IMG/VR virus record: IMGVR_UViG_3300045125_000140
Location: 1-64,000 of that record
Length of the DNA: 64,000 nt
From: a virus
Direction: 5' to 3' (one strand)
How positions within the stretch are numbered: the stretch's first letter is position 1; every line of letters begins with the position of its first letter. Both the position numbers and the translations under genes were made by a program. Under the pieces are notes generated by a model. It was not told the DNA's origin. It saw only the letters and a list, made by a program, of their open reading frames with translations, and did not search any database. Below, in pieces: positions 43,500-51,616 of the stretch.

Positions 43500-43534
43500 A
43501 AAACGCGGAGATGGATTGTCCCGCGTTTCTTTTA
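43500..43534 (+). terminator. Rho-independent terminator
   Basis: Stem AAACGCGG / CCGCGTTT with a 12-base loop and a CTTTTA tail, preceded by a second strong hairpin, GCCCCTCTCAGCTC with GCTGGGAGGGGC. Confidence 0.75.
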
Positions 43535-43542
43535 CTCCGGAT

Positions 43543-43570
43543 AGCCGCTTGGGTTAAGGCGGCTTTTTTT
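43543..43570 (+). terminator. Second rho-independent terminator in tandem
   Basis: Stem AGCCGC / GGCGGCT region followed by seven T. Two terminators in a row insulate the 43182 unit from the MoxR-VWA operon. Confidence 0.75.
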
Positions 43571-43586
43571 CACTATCATCATTGCT

Positions 43587-43621
43587 CAAATTTTATAGCA
43601 AATGATGGCATAAGAACTATG
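43587..43621 (+). promoter_or_regulatory. Two-part phage promoter (copy 5)
   Basis: CAAATT at 43587, 14 bases, then GGCATAAGAACTATGT at 43607. The downstream box is less perfect and no 5' stem-loop follows. It drives the MoxR-VWA operon. Confidence 0.65.
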
Positions 43622-43644
43622 TGCGCTTTTTAATTGGAGGTAGC

Positions 43645-44751
43645 ATGACGTTTCTCAATAAAGTTACGAATTCGTTGTCCGGCTTCTATCAGCCGGAGAA
43701 GTTCGCGAAGGTGCTGTCCCTCGCTCTCGCGAGCGGGCGGCATCTGGTCGTCTACGGACCTGCCGGTCACGGCAAGTCCGAGATGACACAAACAGCCCTC
43801 AAGGGGCTGGACCCCTTCGTGCTCTCGTTCGGCGAGGGCATGACCGAGGACAAAATCTACGGCGGCATAGACTTTGCCGCCATGAACCGCGCGGACTCGC
43901 CGGTTCTTCAGTTCAACGCGCAACACTCCTTCCTCGCGCACAGCATCGCTGTGTTCGAGGAGTTGTTCGACGCGCCGTCGAACGTCCTCCTGTCGCTGAA
44001 GGACACCCTCGCGGCGAAGGCTCTGCGCGCCGGCCACCAGCAGGTGGCGTCGAAGGTGAAGACCATCGTGGCTCTCACCAACAAGAGCCCGAGCGAGATG
44101 TCGGAGCTCGGTCCGTCGGTGCAGGCGCTGACCGAGCGCTTCCCGCTGCAGTACGAGATGCGGTGGGCAAATTACGACTCCAACGCGTACCGGCAAATGC
44201 TGGCCGCGGAAAAGTCGTGGGCAGAGGCGGGCATCGTCGAGTCCGACCTCGACGAGGTGCGGGAAAATTGCGGCCGCGTCGAAATCGGTGAGGACATGAT
44301 GGACGCGTACGCCACCGTGCTCGGCACCGCGGCCGACTCGGGTCGCCTGGTGTCGCCGCGCATCGCGCGGGCTGGCCTTGACGTGATCAAGGCATCGGCG
44401 GCGATTAACGCCCGCAGCTACGTTGAGGTGGAGGACCTCGCCGAGGTCACCTATCTCGGGATCGATGTCGGCGATTACGTCGACACGATCGAGCGGCGGA
44501 AGAGGACTCGGGAGGCCAGAGAGTCCCTCTCGGCTCTCGAGGAGCAGCTGACCGCGCTCAAGGGAGCGCTGGCGAGCGCATCCACGCCGATCCCGGCTCT
44601 TCAGGTCGGGAAGGCGGCAAAGGAGATCGCGAACCGCGCCAAGGCACTCGCGGTCACCGACGATCTCGTCAGGGCGCGAGAGAACATCGAGGCTGGGGCG
44701 AACGTCGTCGCAAAGGCCGCCGTCGAGCTGGCCACGAGCCTCACTCGATGA
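43645..44751 (+). CDS. MoxR-type AAA+ ATPase
   Basis: I chose ATG 43645 (MTFLNKVTNSLSGFYQPEKF), which has GGAGG 7 bases upstream. The 368-residue protein has Walker A GPAGHGKS at residues 38-45, a Walker B-like VFEELFDAPS, sensor-1 TNKSP and an arginine-finger-like ERFPL, as in MoxR/RavA ATPases. The C-terminal 100 residues are a coiled helical region (ALEEQLTALKGALASASTP). MoxR ATPases act as chaperones that remodel protein complexes, usually with a VWA partner, and such a partner is encoded directly downstream with an ATGA overlap. Finding the pair in a phage is unusual. Confidence 0.8.
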   Translation: MTFLNKVTNSLSGFYQPEKFAKVLSLALASGRHLVVYGPAGHGKSEMTQTALKGLDPFVLSFGEGMTEDKIYGGIDFAAMNRADSPVLQFNAQHSFLAHSIAVFEELFDAPSNVLLSLKDTLAAKALRAGHQQVASKVKTIVALTNKSPSEMSELGPSVQALTERFPLQYEMRWANYDSNAYRQMLAAEKSWAEAGIVESDLDEVRENCGRVEIGEDMMDAYATVLGTAADSGRLVSPRIARAGLDVIKASAAINARSYVEVEDLAEVTYLGIDVGDYVDTIERRKRTREARESLSALEEQLTALKGALASASTPIPALQVGKAAKEIANRAKALAVTDDLVRARENIEAGANVVAKAAVELATSLTR

Positions 44752-45952
44752 GGTTTTTCAGGAGTCCGGCGAACTATATCATGCCGTCGGACTACGAGCT
44801 CTCTGAGGGGCTCAAAAGAATCGGCTGACCGCAGAGCGTGATTTCTTTCACGACCTGATCGCGCGGTCAGCCGGAGGCGAGGTGGACACGAGCGTCGAGG
44901 CGGAGAACTACTCCGCGCGAGACTTCGTGAACTCCTTCGACCTGGAATCCGTTCCAGGCGATACGCCTATGAGGCGAGCTCTCTCGCTAATGAAGGCGTT
45001 GGAGCTGGTGGCCAAAGAGGCGCCGCCGGAGGTGGGCTCCAAGACCGCCCGCAAGGGATTTGCCCGCGCACTAAGCAGTGACGCGGTCACAAATGAGGGA
45101 GGCAAATTCACTTTCGCCTCCCCTGAAAAAACCGCGAGGCTGCTCAAAAAGCGGTTCGAGGCGGTAAAAGAGATGTCCGACGAGGAGCAGACAATTCTCG
45201 GCACCGACCCTGTCTCGATTATCAAGACGGGGTTGAAGGCCGGGGACTTCCTGAGGATCTCCAGGAAGCTCAAGCGATACGACAATTTCGCTCTCCGTCC
45301 CACTAACAAGGTGAAGGCCGACGTTAACGGGACGGACACGCGGATGCGTCCTATCAAGGACTTCTCGGAGATCGGCCGCGCGACGTCTGACTTCTGGGGC
45401 CTACCCAAGAGGCTCCAAAACTTCCGCATGGTGACCAACCAGGTCATGGTGCGGGAGAAGGTCAAGAAGGAGGATAAGAAGCAGCTGCTTTATATCCTCG
45501 TTGACGTCTCGGGGTCGATGAAGGACGGCGACCGCCGGGCAAAGGCGGTCGCGGTCGTTCTAAACCGACTCACGTCGGTTGTCCGGGGCGAAGCCGTCCT
45601 CATCGTGAGGACGTTCTCAAACCGCCTTCTCGATAGGTGGGAGGTTGAGGATGCGACCGACGCGAAGACCGTCATGAGTCGGATCGTAAATCACCCCTTC
45701 TCGGAGGGGTCGACCGCGATCGGAAATTGCACCGCCAGTGCGGTGCATGAGATCGAGCAAATGTCCGAAAGCGGGAGGTTTGAAGGAACCAAGCCCGACC
45801 TGGCCGTCGTTACTGATGGTCAGGATACGGTGGACATGCAGCTAGAGGAGCTCCACGGGATCAAGTTGCACGCATTCGTGTGCGACGGTGTGAACGAGGG
45901 GCTTACTCAGCTGGCGGTCAAGTCCGGCGGTTGCGGAGTCGGCAGCTTCTAG
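44748..45952 (+). CDS. VWA-domain protein, partner of the MoxR ATPase (frame-shifted)
   Basis: ATG 44748 overlaps the MoxR stop. The frame MRFFRSPANYIMPSDYELSE stops early, but one extra A at 44814-44817 gives KNRLTAERDFFHDLIARSAG and joins the long ORF whose nominal start is 44882. The repaired protein has about 400 residues. The C-terminal VWA domain carries the full metal site: DVSGSMK near residue 250, EGSTAIG with the threonine, and VTDGQD with the aspartate, as in CoxE/ViaA-type proteins. The N-terminal half is helical. It would bind clients or ligands and couple to the ATPase. Confidence 0.8.
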
Positions 45953-45985
45953 GAAGAGGGGGCGCTTCATGCGCCCCTTCTTTTT
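45953..45985. terminator. Rho-independent terminator
   Basis: Stem GAAGAGGGGGCGC / GCGCCCCTTC with a 5-base loop and TTTTT, right after the VWA gene stop. It faces the 3' end of the minus-strand gene at 45984, so it may serve both directions. Confidence 0.8.
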
Positions 45986-46175
45986 ACTGCTCGTTATTTT
46001 TCGCTATAACGGCAGCTGTCGCGTCTTCCCACGACCAACCATCATTTGCCGCCTTGAGTCGCTTTATTTCCGCGATCTCTTCGGTGGTCAAAAACTTAGG
46101 AATAGGAACGTGATCGGGAATCCCTGACCGCAGAGATTCCCGTCTTCCTATCTGTCGTGCTCGTTCTTCGTTCAT
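45984..46175 (-). CDS. Small hypothetical protein, 63 aa
   Basis: Starts MNEERARQIGRRESLRSGIP with an ATGA overlap on the upstream gene. It has a helical C-terminus (FLTTEEIAEIKRLKAANDGW, then SWEDATAAVIAKNNE). Charged and soluble. It is the last gene of a three-gene minus operon with 46172 and 46419. Confidence 0.55.
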   Translation of the reverse strand: MNEERARQIGRRESLRSGIPDHVPIPKFLTTEEIAEIKRLKAANDGWSWEDATAAVIAKNNEQ

Positions 46176-46408
46176 GTACCGAAGTAGGATTGTCGAAGTT
46201 GGCTCTGCTTATATTCTTCGGCTTCCTTCTTCGCACGATCGGACTGCCCGGAGGTTAGGCCCTTACCGAAGGCGTAGGAACCGATCGCGAGTGGGACACC
46301 GAGAACGGCCAAAGTTTTCATCCAGCTACCAATACCAGCCCGCTTCTCGAGCGGTGTCGACTCGTACAAATTGGAGACGAAGCTTTTTGTAAACAGGCTG
46401 GTATTCAT
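46172..46408 (-). CDS. Small membrane protein, 78 aa
   Basis: Starts MNTSLFTKSFVSNLYESTP, which resembles the looser tag form (S-L-F-x-x-S-F-x-x-x-L) also seen at the C-terminus of the 54615 protein. One transmembrane helix follows (MKTLAVLGVPLAIGSYAFGK), then a charged coiled tail (SDRAKKEAEEYKQSQLRQSY). Function unknown. Confidence 0.55.
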   Translation of the reverse strand: MNTSLFTKSFVSNLYESTPLEKRAGIGSWMKTLAVLGVPLAIGSYAFGKGLTSGQSDRAKKEAEEYKQSQLRQSYFGT

Positions 46409-46418
46409 AGGACCTCTA

Positions 46419-46622
46419 TCAGTCTTCGTATTCTTCGGTGTCGTCTACCCGCTCATAGTCGGGTTCGCCGCCATCGTCGGAATACTCCTCATCTGAGTCG
46501 GTATCAGACTCTTCGTCGGAGGTATCCTCGTAGTCCTCGTCAGCGGCATCCGAGTCGTCCTCGGGTTCAGGCTGATTGGGCGCGGCGAGTTTGTAAAGCT
46601 CATCTTCGTCTAAATGGGTCAT
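46419..46622 (-). CDS. Extremely acidic protein, 67 aa
   Basis: 33 of the 67 residues are D or E and only three are H, K or R (for example SDEESDTDSDEEYSDDGGE). The N-terminus MTHLDEDELYKLAA has a faint tag likeness. Phages use highly acidic small proteins as DNA mimics that inhibit DNA-binding host enzymes; the sequence here looks disordered, so a charge-based chaperone or counter-ion role is as likely. ATG 46622 is preceded by AAGGAGG. Confidence 0.6.
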   Translation of the reverse strand: MTHLDEDELYKLAAPNQPEPEDDSDAADEDYEDTSDEESDTDSDEEYSDDGGEPDYERVDDTEEYED

Positions 46623-46670
46623 GGTGGTCCTCCTTGCAGGACATCTTCAGTATAATCGGTTGGGAGGGAT

Positions 46671-47012
46671 ATGGTTAGTACGGCTAAAATAAGGAGAATG
46701 GCCGAGCTGCTGAGCAAAATCAATGATATTATCAGCAGGTCCGCGGTCATCGCCTTATCTCAAATCAATGAACACACTCCGCCGCATAAACGATTTATCG
46801 AGCGGGTGATGTTCGATGCGATCCTAGAATCGATCGCAAATACTCACGAATCCGAGATCCAGCAATTCATGCAGGATTTTCGGGAGATCGCTTCTATGCT
46901 CCGAGAATTCTCTGCCGACGACTTTAAGCAGGCGTTGGCTCAATCCGTAGTGGCGTCGGCCAGTCCGGACGGTTGGGCGATGCTTCTGTCTATTACAGGA
47001 GGGCGAGAGTAA
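46671..47012 (+). CDS. Hypothetical helical protein, 113 aa
   Basis: First gene of a three-gene plus-strand operon, with GGGAGG 5 bases before ATG 46671. It is all-helical (KIRRMAELLSKINDIISRS, LESIANTHESEIQQFMQDFR, SADDFKQALAQSVVAS). No recognised motif. The 48-base gap to the divergent minus gene holds a TATAAT-like box at 46651. Confidence 0.6.
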   Translation: MVSTAKIRRMAELLSKINDIISRSAVIALSQINEHTPPHKRFIERVMFDAILESIANTHESEIQQFMQDFREIASMLREFSADDFKQALAQSVVASASPDGWAMLLSITGGRE

Positions 47013-47359
47013 TGTTTTGGATTATCGTTACAGCAATTGTCTGCACATATATCGGGCGTCGGCTCTCGGCCTCCAAAATCAATATTCCTCAAGTAATCGT
47101 TCACCCTATTGATGGGGTGCTCGGGTACATCAGAAGAGGAAACGACGTGGGCTGTAGCGCCTACGCAATTATCGTGATGGATGACGGCAGGGTTAACTCC
47201 CCCGTCAGAGTCGAGGTCATTCCCGGAAACGGGAGGAACCTTGAGTCATTCAACGTTACTGGTCATGCATTCGAGCGGCCTTCGCCAGATCAGGTGTCCC
47301 GCCGAATAGCCATGATCATAGCCCAAGGGCATTTTAAATATCTGGAAGAAAAGAGATGA
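47012..47359 (+). CDS. Membrane-anchored small protein, 115 aa
   Basis: ATG 47012 overlaps the previous stop (TAATG) and has AGGAGG upstream; I prefer it to a start inside the preceding gene. An N-terminal membrane anchor or signal sequence (MFWIIVTAIVCTYIGRRLSA) is followed by a beta-rich domain (QVIVHPIDGVLGYIRRGNDV, SAYAIIVMDDGRVNSPVRVE). The anchored, exported or cytosolic side is not clear. Function unknown. Confidence 0.6.
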   Translation: MFWIIVTAIVCTYIGRRLSASKINIPQVIVHPIDGVLGYIRRGNDVGCSAYAIIVMDDGRVNSPVRVEVIPGNGRNLESFNVTGHAFERPSPDQVSRRIAMIIAQGHFKYLEEKR

Positions 47360-47481
47360 GCAAGGCAAAGATAAATAAAGCAATAAGGCTCTTAAAGAAC
47401 ACCGACGTGCGACCTTTCGTGTCGCTCACGCTTCTGCGGTATCTTCTAGCTCAAAAGAAGAAGAAAAAGAAACCTGAATAA
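47356..47481 (+). CDS. Tiny basic protein, 41 aa
   Basis: ATG 47356 overlaps the previous stop as ATGA. The protein starts MSKAKINKAIRLLKNTDVRP and ends in a Lys run (LLAQKKKKKKPE). It is coupled to its neighbours and followed by a terminator, which argues that it is real despite its size. A nucleic-acid-binding role would fit the charge. Confidence 0.5.
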   Translation: MSKAKINKAIRLLKNTDVRPFVSLTLLRYLLAQKKKKKKPE

Positions 47482-47489
47482 TCAGGGAT

Positions 47490-47519
47490 AAGTGGGGATA
47501 GCTACCCCACTTATTTTTT
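47490..47519. terminator. Rho-independent terminator
   Basis: Perfect stem AAGTGGGG / CCCCACTT with a 7-base loop, then ATTTTTT. It closes the three-gene plus operon and faces the minus-strand gene at 47523. Confidence 0.85.
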
Positions 47520-47522
47520 ACC

Positions 47523-47846
47523 TCAATTAGCTACTGCGCCAGGAGGTGCGGATGACTGGAACGACATGCTCGCTCCGCCGGTGGGGTCTTTACCGCCACG
47601 GAAGGCGTTAACTGCGTTTCTGATTCCAGTGAGCTTTTCGTGCCACCCACCAAGTGGGTTGTCGGTACCTTCTCCCATACCAGCTTGTCCTGCCGATTGA
47701 CCGCCGCGAATCGCTCCCATCGCCGATAGGCCGCTGGCGAGGGCGCCAGCACCTCTAAGAGCTGTCCCGACTACGCCAATAAACCCAACCTTAGTCAGCT
47801 CGTCGGTAAAACCGAATTCGATCTTGGAAAGTCTTGAATCACGCAT
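47523..47846 (-). CDS. Tagged hypothetical protein, 107 aa
   Basis: Starts MRDSRLSKIEFGFTDELTKV, i.e. the tag core preceded by seven extra residues. A small-residue helix follows (FIGVVGTALRGAGALASGLS), then a glycine-rich polar tail (GGQSAGQAGMGEGTDNPLGG). Its start overlaps the end of the next tagged gene. It is the first of a second tagged cluster on the minus strand. Confidence 0.6.
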   Translation of the reverse strand: MRDSRLSKIEFGFTDELTKVGFIGVVGTALRGAGALASGLSAMGAIRGGQSAGQAGMGEGTDNPLGGWHEKLTGIRNAVNAFRGGKDPTGGASMSFQSSAPPGAVAN

Positions 47847-48171
47847 TCGGAGCTCCGACCTGCTGCGCCATCAGCGCCTTCTCTTTCATAGCCTGATTCT
47901 TCAGAAATCCGGAAAGACCTCCGAGAATGGATCCGCCGAGAAGAAGGCCGCCCGAGAGCAGTGGGCTCATCGAAGCGAAGTTACCGGCGTTAGCGATCGC
48001 CGTTCCAAGAAGTCCGGTGGCGGCACCGCCGGCGACGCTCTTCCCGACGCTTTGAGATCCTGGAGCAAGCATCCCGCCCATTAAAGATCCCCAAACCGCG
48101 GGGCTCATGTCCGCAGTTTTTTGGAGTTCGTCCATGAACGCGCGTTCGATTATGTCAATCTTTATAGTCAA
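47839..48171 (-). CDS. Tagged glycine-zipper protein, 110 aa
   Basis: Starts MTIKIDIIERAFMDELQKTA, a tag variant. Two long small-residue hydrophobic segments follow (VGKSVAGGAATGLLGTAIAN and SPLLSGGLLLGGSILGGLSG), which could span or coat a membrane, and the protein ends in a charged helix. No enzymatic motif. Overlaps the next gene by 8 bases. Confidence 0.6.
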   Translation of the reverse strand: MTIKIDIIERAFMDELQKTADMSPAVWGSLMGGMLAPGSQSVGKSVAGGAATGLLGTAIANAGNFASMSPLLSGGLLLGGSILGGLSGFLKNQAMKEKALMAQQVGAPNA

Positions 48172-48182
48172 AGTTGTGTCCC

Positions 48183-48779
48183 TCAGCGCACCGGGTTTGG
48201 GGGAAGCTGTCCGGCTTTAATCTTAGCGAGGGCGAGCTCGTTTTGGTATTTGTTTGCTTTCGTAAATCCGGCAACGCCGCCCATCAAGGCACCCAGCCCG
48301 AGTATGGGCAAAGAGGCCATCGGATTTATTGCTGTCGCTCCGGTAGCCAGTAAGTTAAGTCCGTGAGTCAGACCGCCTATGCCTAATCCGCCGATTAAGC
48401 CTCTACCGAACCCACCGGCCCTAGACATGCCAGGTTTAGCTAACATACTCCCGCCGTACATCATACCGTAGAGAGCGGGGCTGATGAGGGGGAACGAAGA
48501 TTTTACGGCGCCGTCGGCGACCCCAACTCCTGGAGTCAGCTTAGCGGCTGCAGCCGGATCAGCGGCACTCGATGTTATATGCGCGTCCGCTCCAGTGTCG
48601 TGGAGCATGTTGTGGCCGAAGGACTTAATCCCGCTCCAAGTAGAATCGGCTATTCCTTTGATATTTTCGCCAACGCCTTTAAGCCCTGCGCCTATGGAGC
48701 TGAAATCGACGCCTTCTAAAAATCCGAGTTTTTCAAGCTCGGAAATAAATCCACGTTGTATAGCGTCTGAGCGGTCCAT
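48183..48779 (-). CDS. Tagged glycine-rich protein, 198 aa
   Basis: Starts MDRSDAIQRGFISELEKLGF, the tag variant G-F-I-S-E-L. The middle includes GAGLKGVGENIKGIADSTWS and a block of glycine zippers (RAGGFGRGLIGGLGIGGLTH, LPILGLGALMGGVAGFTKAN). The C-terminus is charged. This resembles, in general design, membrane-active ejection proteins, but no homology can be claimed. Confidence 0.6.
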   Translation of the reverse strand: MDRSDAIQRGFISELEKLGFLEGVDFSSIGAGLKGVGENIKGIADSTWSGIKSFGHNMLHDTGADAHITSSAADPAAAAKLTPGVGVADGAVKSSFPLISPALYGMMYGGSMLAKPGMSRAGGFGRGLIGGLGIGGLTHGLNLLATGATAINPMASLPILGLGALMGGVAGFTKANKYQNELALAKIKAGQLPPNPVR

Positions 48780-48820
48780 CTACCTATAAGTTTAGCTTCG
48801 GCTTTGGGCTGATCCACAAA

Positions 48821-49351
48821 TCAAAGTTCCGGGAAGAACACCTGGTCGTTTCTTCTATAATCTTTGGTTTTGTGCCACAGATCGGGATCAACAAAAGACG
48901 GGTCGTAAAAGCGGATATAGTTGTTCGGATATAGAACTAAATGGCCGTTGTTGAGCAGAAGAAGATTAAGCGGCTTGTGCTGCTCCGGAGATCGGATGAA
49001 CCCGCCGTCATACCAATCCAGGATCATTCCGGAGTGTCGGCCGCTAACTCCTCCGACCTCGCAACCCAGCCCTTCCAGATAGGGCATGTGCGACATGAAC
49101 GGCTGAGAACCCATGCAGCCCCATGGCTGGCACTGCTTATGGTCCCAGGTCGGCGGCGTATCTAGATGAGTGATCCCATGTAGGGGAACGCCCGACCAAT
49201 GCGCGCCAGTCTCAAGGAGCAGGTTTCCGTAAACAACCTGACCTGGCCGAGTATATAGCCCATGAAGGACGGCTCGAGTAGTGCCGGCGCATTTAGAAAT
49301 AAAAGAGTTAGAAACGATAACATAGAGGTGGTGCGGAAGTGCGGTGTGCAT
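48821..49351 (-). CDS. Hypothetical protein, 176 aa, His/Trp/Cys-rich
   Basis: Starts MHTALPHHLYVIVSNSFISK. It has an unusual share of W, H, C and G (THLDTPPTWDHKQCQPWGCM, GHLVLYPNNYIRFYDPSFVD), which suggests a compact, possibly metal-binding or disulfide-bonded fold. VIVSNSFISKCAG may be a degenerate tag. No family recognised. It stands between two tagged genes, 41 bases after the 48183 start. Confidence 0.5.
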   Translation of the reverse strand: MHTALPHHLYVIVSNSFISKCAGTTRAVLHGLYTRPGQVVYGNLLLETGAHWSGVPLHGITHLDTPPTWDHKQCQPWGCMGSQPFMSHMPYLEGLGCEVGGVSGRHSGMILDWYDGGFIRSPEQHKPLNLLLLNNGHLVLYPNNYIRFYDPSFVDPDLWHKTKDYRRNDQVFFPEL

Positions 49352-49366
49352 TTATCCAGCTGGTCA

Positions 49367-49720
49367 TCAATACGCCTTATCCGGATTCGAGATGTTGGTG
49401 ATCTGGTATGGAACTTGATTAACCTCAGCCGGATCTGATCTTATCGTATCGCCATGTGTTTTGGAAGGGGGCACAGCCATTCTTGGAGATTTTTTATGCC
49501 CGTGTTTATGCTCACGATAAGACGGATATCTGCGATCCTCGTGACCAGTTCCTAAATAGTTACCGCGGACGTCGGTATCTATTCCGTGATCTGTATGTCT
49601 GCTGGAATTATAGTCCGTGATTTTCTCAACAGGGCCGTCGTGATGCAAGCCCGAGTATCTGGAGTAATACTCGGCAATCTTGGTCAGCTCTGATATAAAA
49701 CCGCGGAATATTGGGCTCAC
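49367..49720 (-). CDS. Tagged His-rich hypothetical protein, 117 aa
   Basis: Starts MSPIFRGFISELTKIAEYYS (tag variant). The rest is polar, rich in H, R, Y and D, and probably disordered (SRHTDHGIDTDVRGNYLGTG, YREHKHGHKKSPRMAVPP). Its start overlaps the stop of the upstream 548-residue gene (ATGA-type). Function unknown; metal or nucleic-acid binding would fit its composition. Confidence 0.6.
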   Translation of the reverse strand: MSPIFRGFISELTKIAEYYSRYSGLHHDGPVEKITDYNSSRHTDHGIDTDVRGNYLGTGHEDRRYPSYREHKHGHKKSPRMAVPPSKTHGDTIRSDPAEVNQVPYQITNISNPDKAY

Positions 49721-51363
49721 AGCTTAATCAACATTTCTAGGAACATGGGCCACTGCTTCTCGGCTGACGGGCCCAACCCGCCCTGGTCTACCTGAAGCTT
49801 ATCTGGGGCAGGCGGAGTCGCTCCCGAGTCGATCGCCGAGAAGTTCATACCGATGTGTCCGAACATCGTCTTATTCAGCGCGACTTCCATATCCTTGTAC
49901 TTCGTTCCAAACTTGGACTCGACGTACGGCCACAAGCGATACCAGAACGAGATGTGGGATATGGCGTTCTCGGACGGGTTGGTCGGTGTGCCGCTCGGCA
50001 CATTAACGTGATACTGCGCCTGCGCGATTCCTTTATCCTGGTTGCGCCAACCGACACCGTATTGGCAATACCAATCGAGCATTTGATAAAGGCGCGCTTC
50101 GTGGTGGCGGCAGATATTTACTTCCGTCATCCACTTAAGGGCGTAGTAGAAGAAGGTCATGCCTTCCCAGGCGTCGGTATACGTCTTGACGTAATCGTTC
50201 GGAATCCAGAGCTCGTCCGGCTTAAGGACGGTGAAGAAGTAGTTGATGAAGGACTCGGCCTTGTCGAGGAACTTAACGCCTGAATCAAGGACGTTGTCCT
50301 TGTACATTATCCAGAGGTTCTGGAGATATCGGCCAGCCATGCGGCCGCCTGCGGCGCGAGGCCACACGACCGAATTAGATCGGTTGAGCAGCGACGTCTT
50401 GCGTACCTGAAGCGCGCGCTCGAAGATCGGCTCGGGGCTTATCTTGTTTGCGATTACAAGACTGGTGTCCCACTCTTTTGCGGCCGCCGGCGCCTGGAAG
50501 AAGCCGAGACGGTTTCCCTTCTCCCACTTCCAGTAGCCGTAGTACGGGTGGAGAACGTCCGCCATATCGTACAGGCCGTAATTGATCTTCTTGCGGAGAA
50601 GCATCAGGCCCATCTCGAGCGCTACGCGATCGTCGTTAAGTAGGTAGTTAACCAAGAAGTACAACGGATGATCGTAGTGCTCGTTGGTGAGGCCGTCCGA
50701 GTTTGCCCAGATAGATACGAAGCCGTATTGCGACTTCATGTAGGACAACGGCGGGAAGTTGCCCCAACGCTTGTTGTATGACTCGGGCCAGATCCACCAG
50801 CCGAAGTTACGTTCTACCGCCGAGGGGTTGAAGCTGTCGTTGGTTACGCGGTAGAAGCTGAGGATGCGGCGAAGTGCGGGCTGCTCGGTCAACAACTTGT
50901 AGTCGAAGTTTAGGAGCTTGAGGCACTCGATGGATACATCCTTCGGGGCAACGAAGGGCTCATTGTGCGGGCGGAATCGTACCGAGAAGCAATCGCTGCC
51001 GTCTAGAAGATGGAAGTCGTTGGAGAGCGGGAGCAGCGGCGTCGGTACTTTCGGATCGCCTTGATCGAGCAGGATGTATATCCCGTCTGTCGACTCCGGC
51101 CCGTTCATTCGCCGCGCCGATCCTATATTGAGGAGCTCGGGAAGTAGAACCGGGTCGTGCGCGATTACGCTCTTGAGGTACACAGGCTGTCCGGCGTACG
51201 TAACCGAGTTGAGCGTGAGGTGGTACGGACGGCCCATGTTGTGGATGCGGACTACGTTGTCCGGGGTGATCTCGCACACGACGCGGCCGCTGTACACGGT
51301 CTTCTTGTCGATGCCGCTAAGCTCTACAACCAGGCCGTCGTGGAATTCAATTCTTGCTCTCAT
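49717..51363 (-). CDS. Putative alpha-toroid glycosidase/lyase-like protein, 548 aa
   Basis: An N-terminal beta-domain (MRARIEFHDGLVVELSGIDK) is followed from residue 150 by a long helical region rich in W, Y, H and D (GWWIWPESYNKRWGNFPPLS, MADVLHPYYGYWKWEKGNRL, WEGMTFFYYALKWMTEVNIC), the look of (alpha/alpha) toroid glycoside hydrolases or polysaccharide lyases. No catalytic residue can be assigned by eye. Unlike its neighbours it has no N-terminal tag. It may degrade host glycans or serve as a structural lectin. Confidence 0.45.
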   Translation of the reverse strand: MRARIEFHDGLVVELSGIDKKTVYSGRVVCEITPDNVVRIHNMGRPYHLTLNSVTYAGQPVYLKSVIAHDPVLLPELLNIGSARRMNGPESTDGIYILLDQGDPKVPTPLLPLSNDFHLLDGSDCFSVRFRPHNEPFVAPKDVSIECLKLLNFDYKLLTEQPALRRILSFYRVTNDSFNPSAVERNFGWWIWPESYNKRWGNFPPLSYMKSQYGFVSIWANSDGLTNEHYDHPLYFLVNYLLNDDRVALEMGLMLLRKKINYGLYDMADVLHPYYGYWKWEKGNRLGFFQAPAAAKEWDTSLVIANKISPEPIFERALQVRKTSLLNRSNSVVWPRAAGGRMAGRYLQNLWIMYKDNVLDSGVKFLDKAESFINYFFTVLKPDELWIPNDYVKTYTDAWEGMTFFYYALKWMTEVNICRHHEARLYQMLDWYCQYGVGWRNQDKGIAQAQYHVNVPSGTPTNPSENAISHISFWYRLWPYVESKFGTKYKDMEVALNKTMFGHIGMNFSAIDSGATPPAPDKLQVDQGGLGPSAEKQWPMFLEMLIKL

Positions 51364-51364
51364 A

Positions 51365-51577
51365 TTAGCGCATCTTACCGTAAAGCTTTTGTTTCTGCAA
51401 GGCGGAGTTAATAGCCCGAGATATTGCCTGTATTTTCGACTTGGACACAGGCTTAGCCGAAGGAACCTTCATCGGCTTAGGAAGCGATAGTTTCTTTGTC
51501 GGCGAGTTAAGAAGCGATCGTTTCTTAACTGCGCCGGCTAACTTCGTCAGGGAGGATATAAATGAGTCAGAGAACAA
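51365..51577 (-). CDS. Tagged basic small protein, 70 aa
   Basis: Starts MFSDSFISSLTKLAG (short tag form). The remainder is strongly basic (SPTKKLSLPKPMKVPSAKPV, then a helix SKIQAISRAINSALQKQKL), likely nucleic-acid-binding. One base separates it from the next gene. A DNA-condensing or packaged protein would fit tag plus charge. Confidence 0.55.
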   Translation of the reverse strand: MFSDSFISSLTKLAGAVKKRSLLNSPTKKLSLPKPMKVPSAKPVSKSKIQAISRAINSALQKQKLYGKMR

Positions 51578-51616
51578 GAGGACGCTCCACTAACTAATTA
51601 TACCCAAATACCGGCA

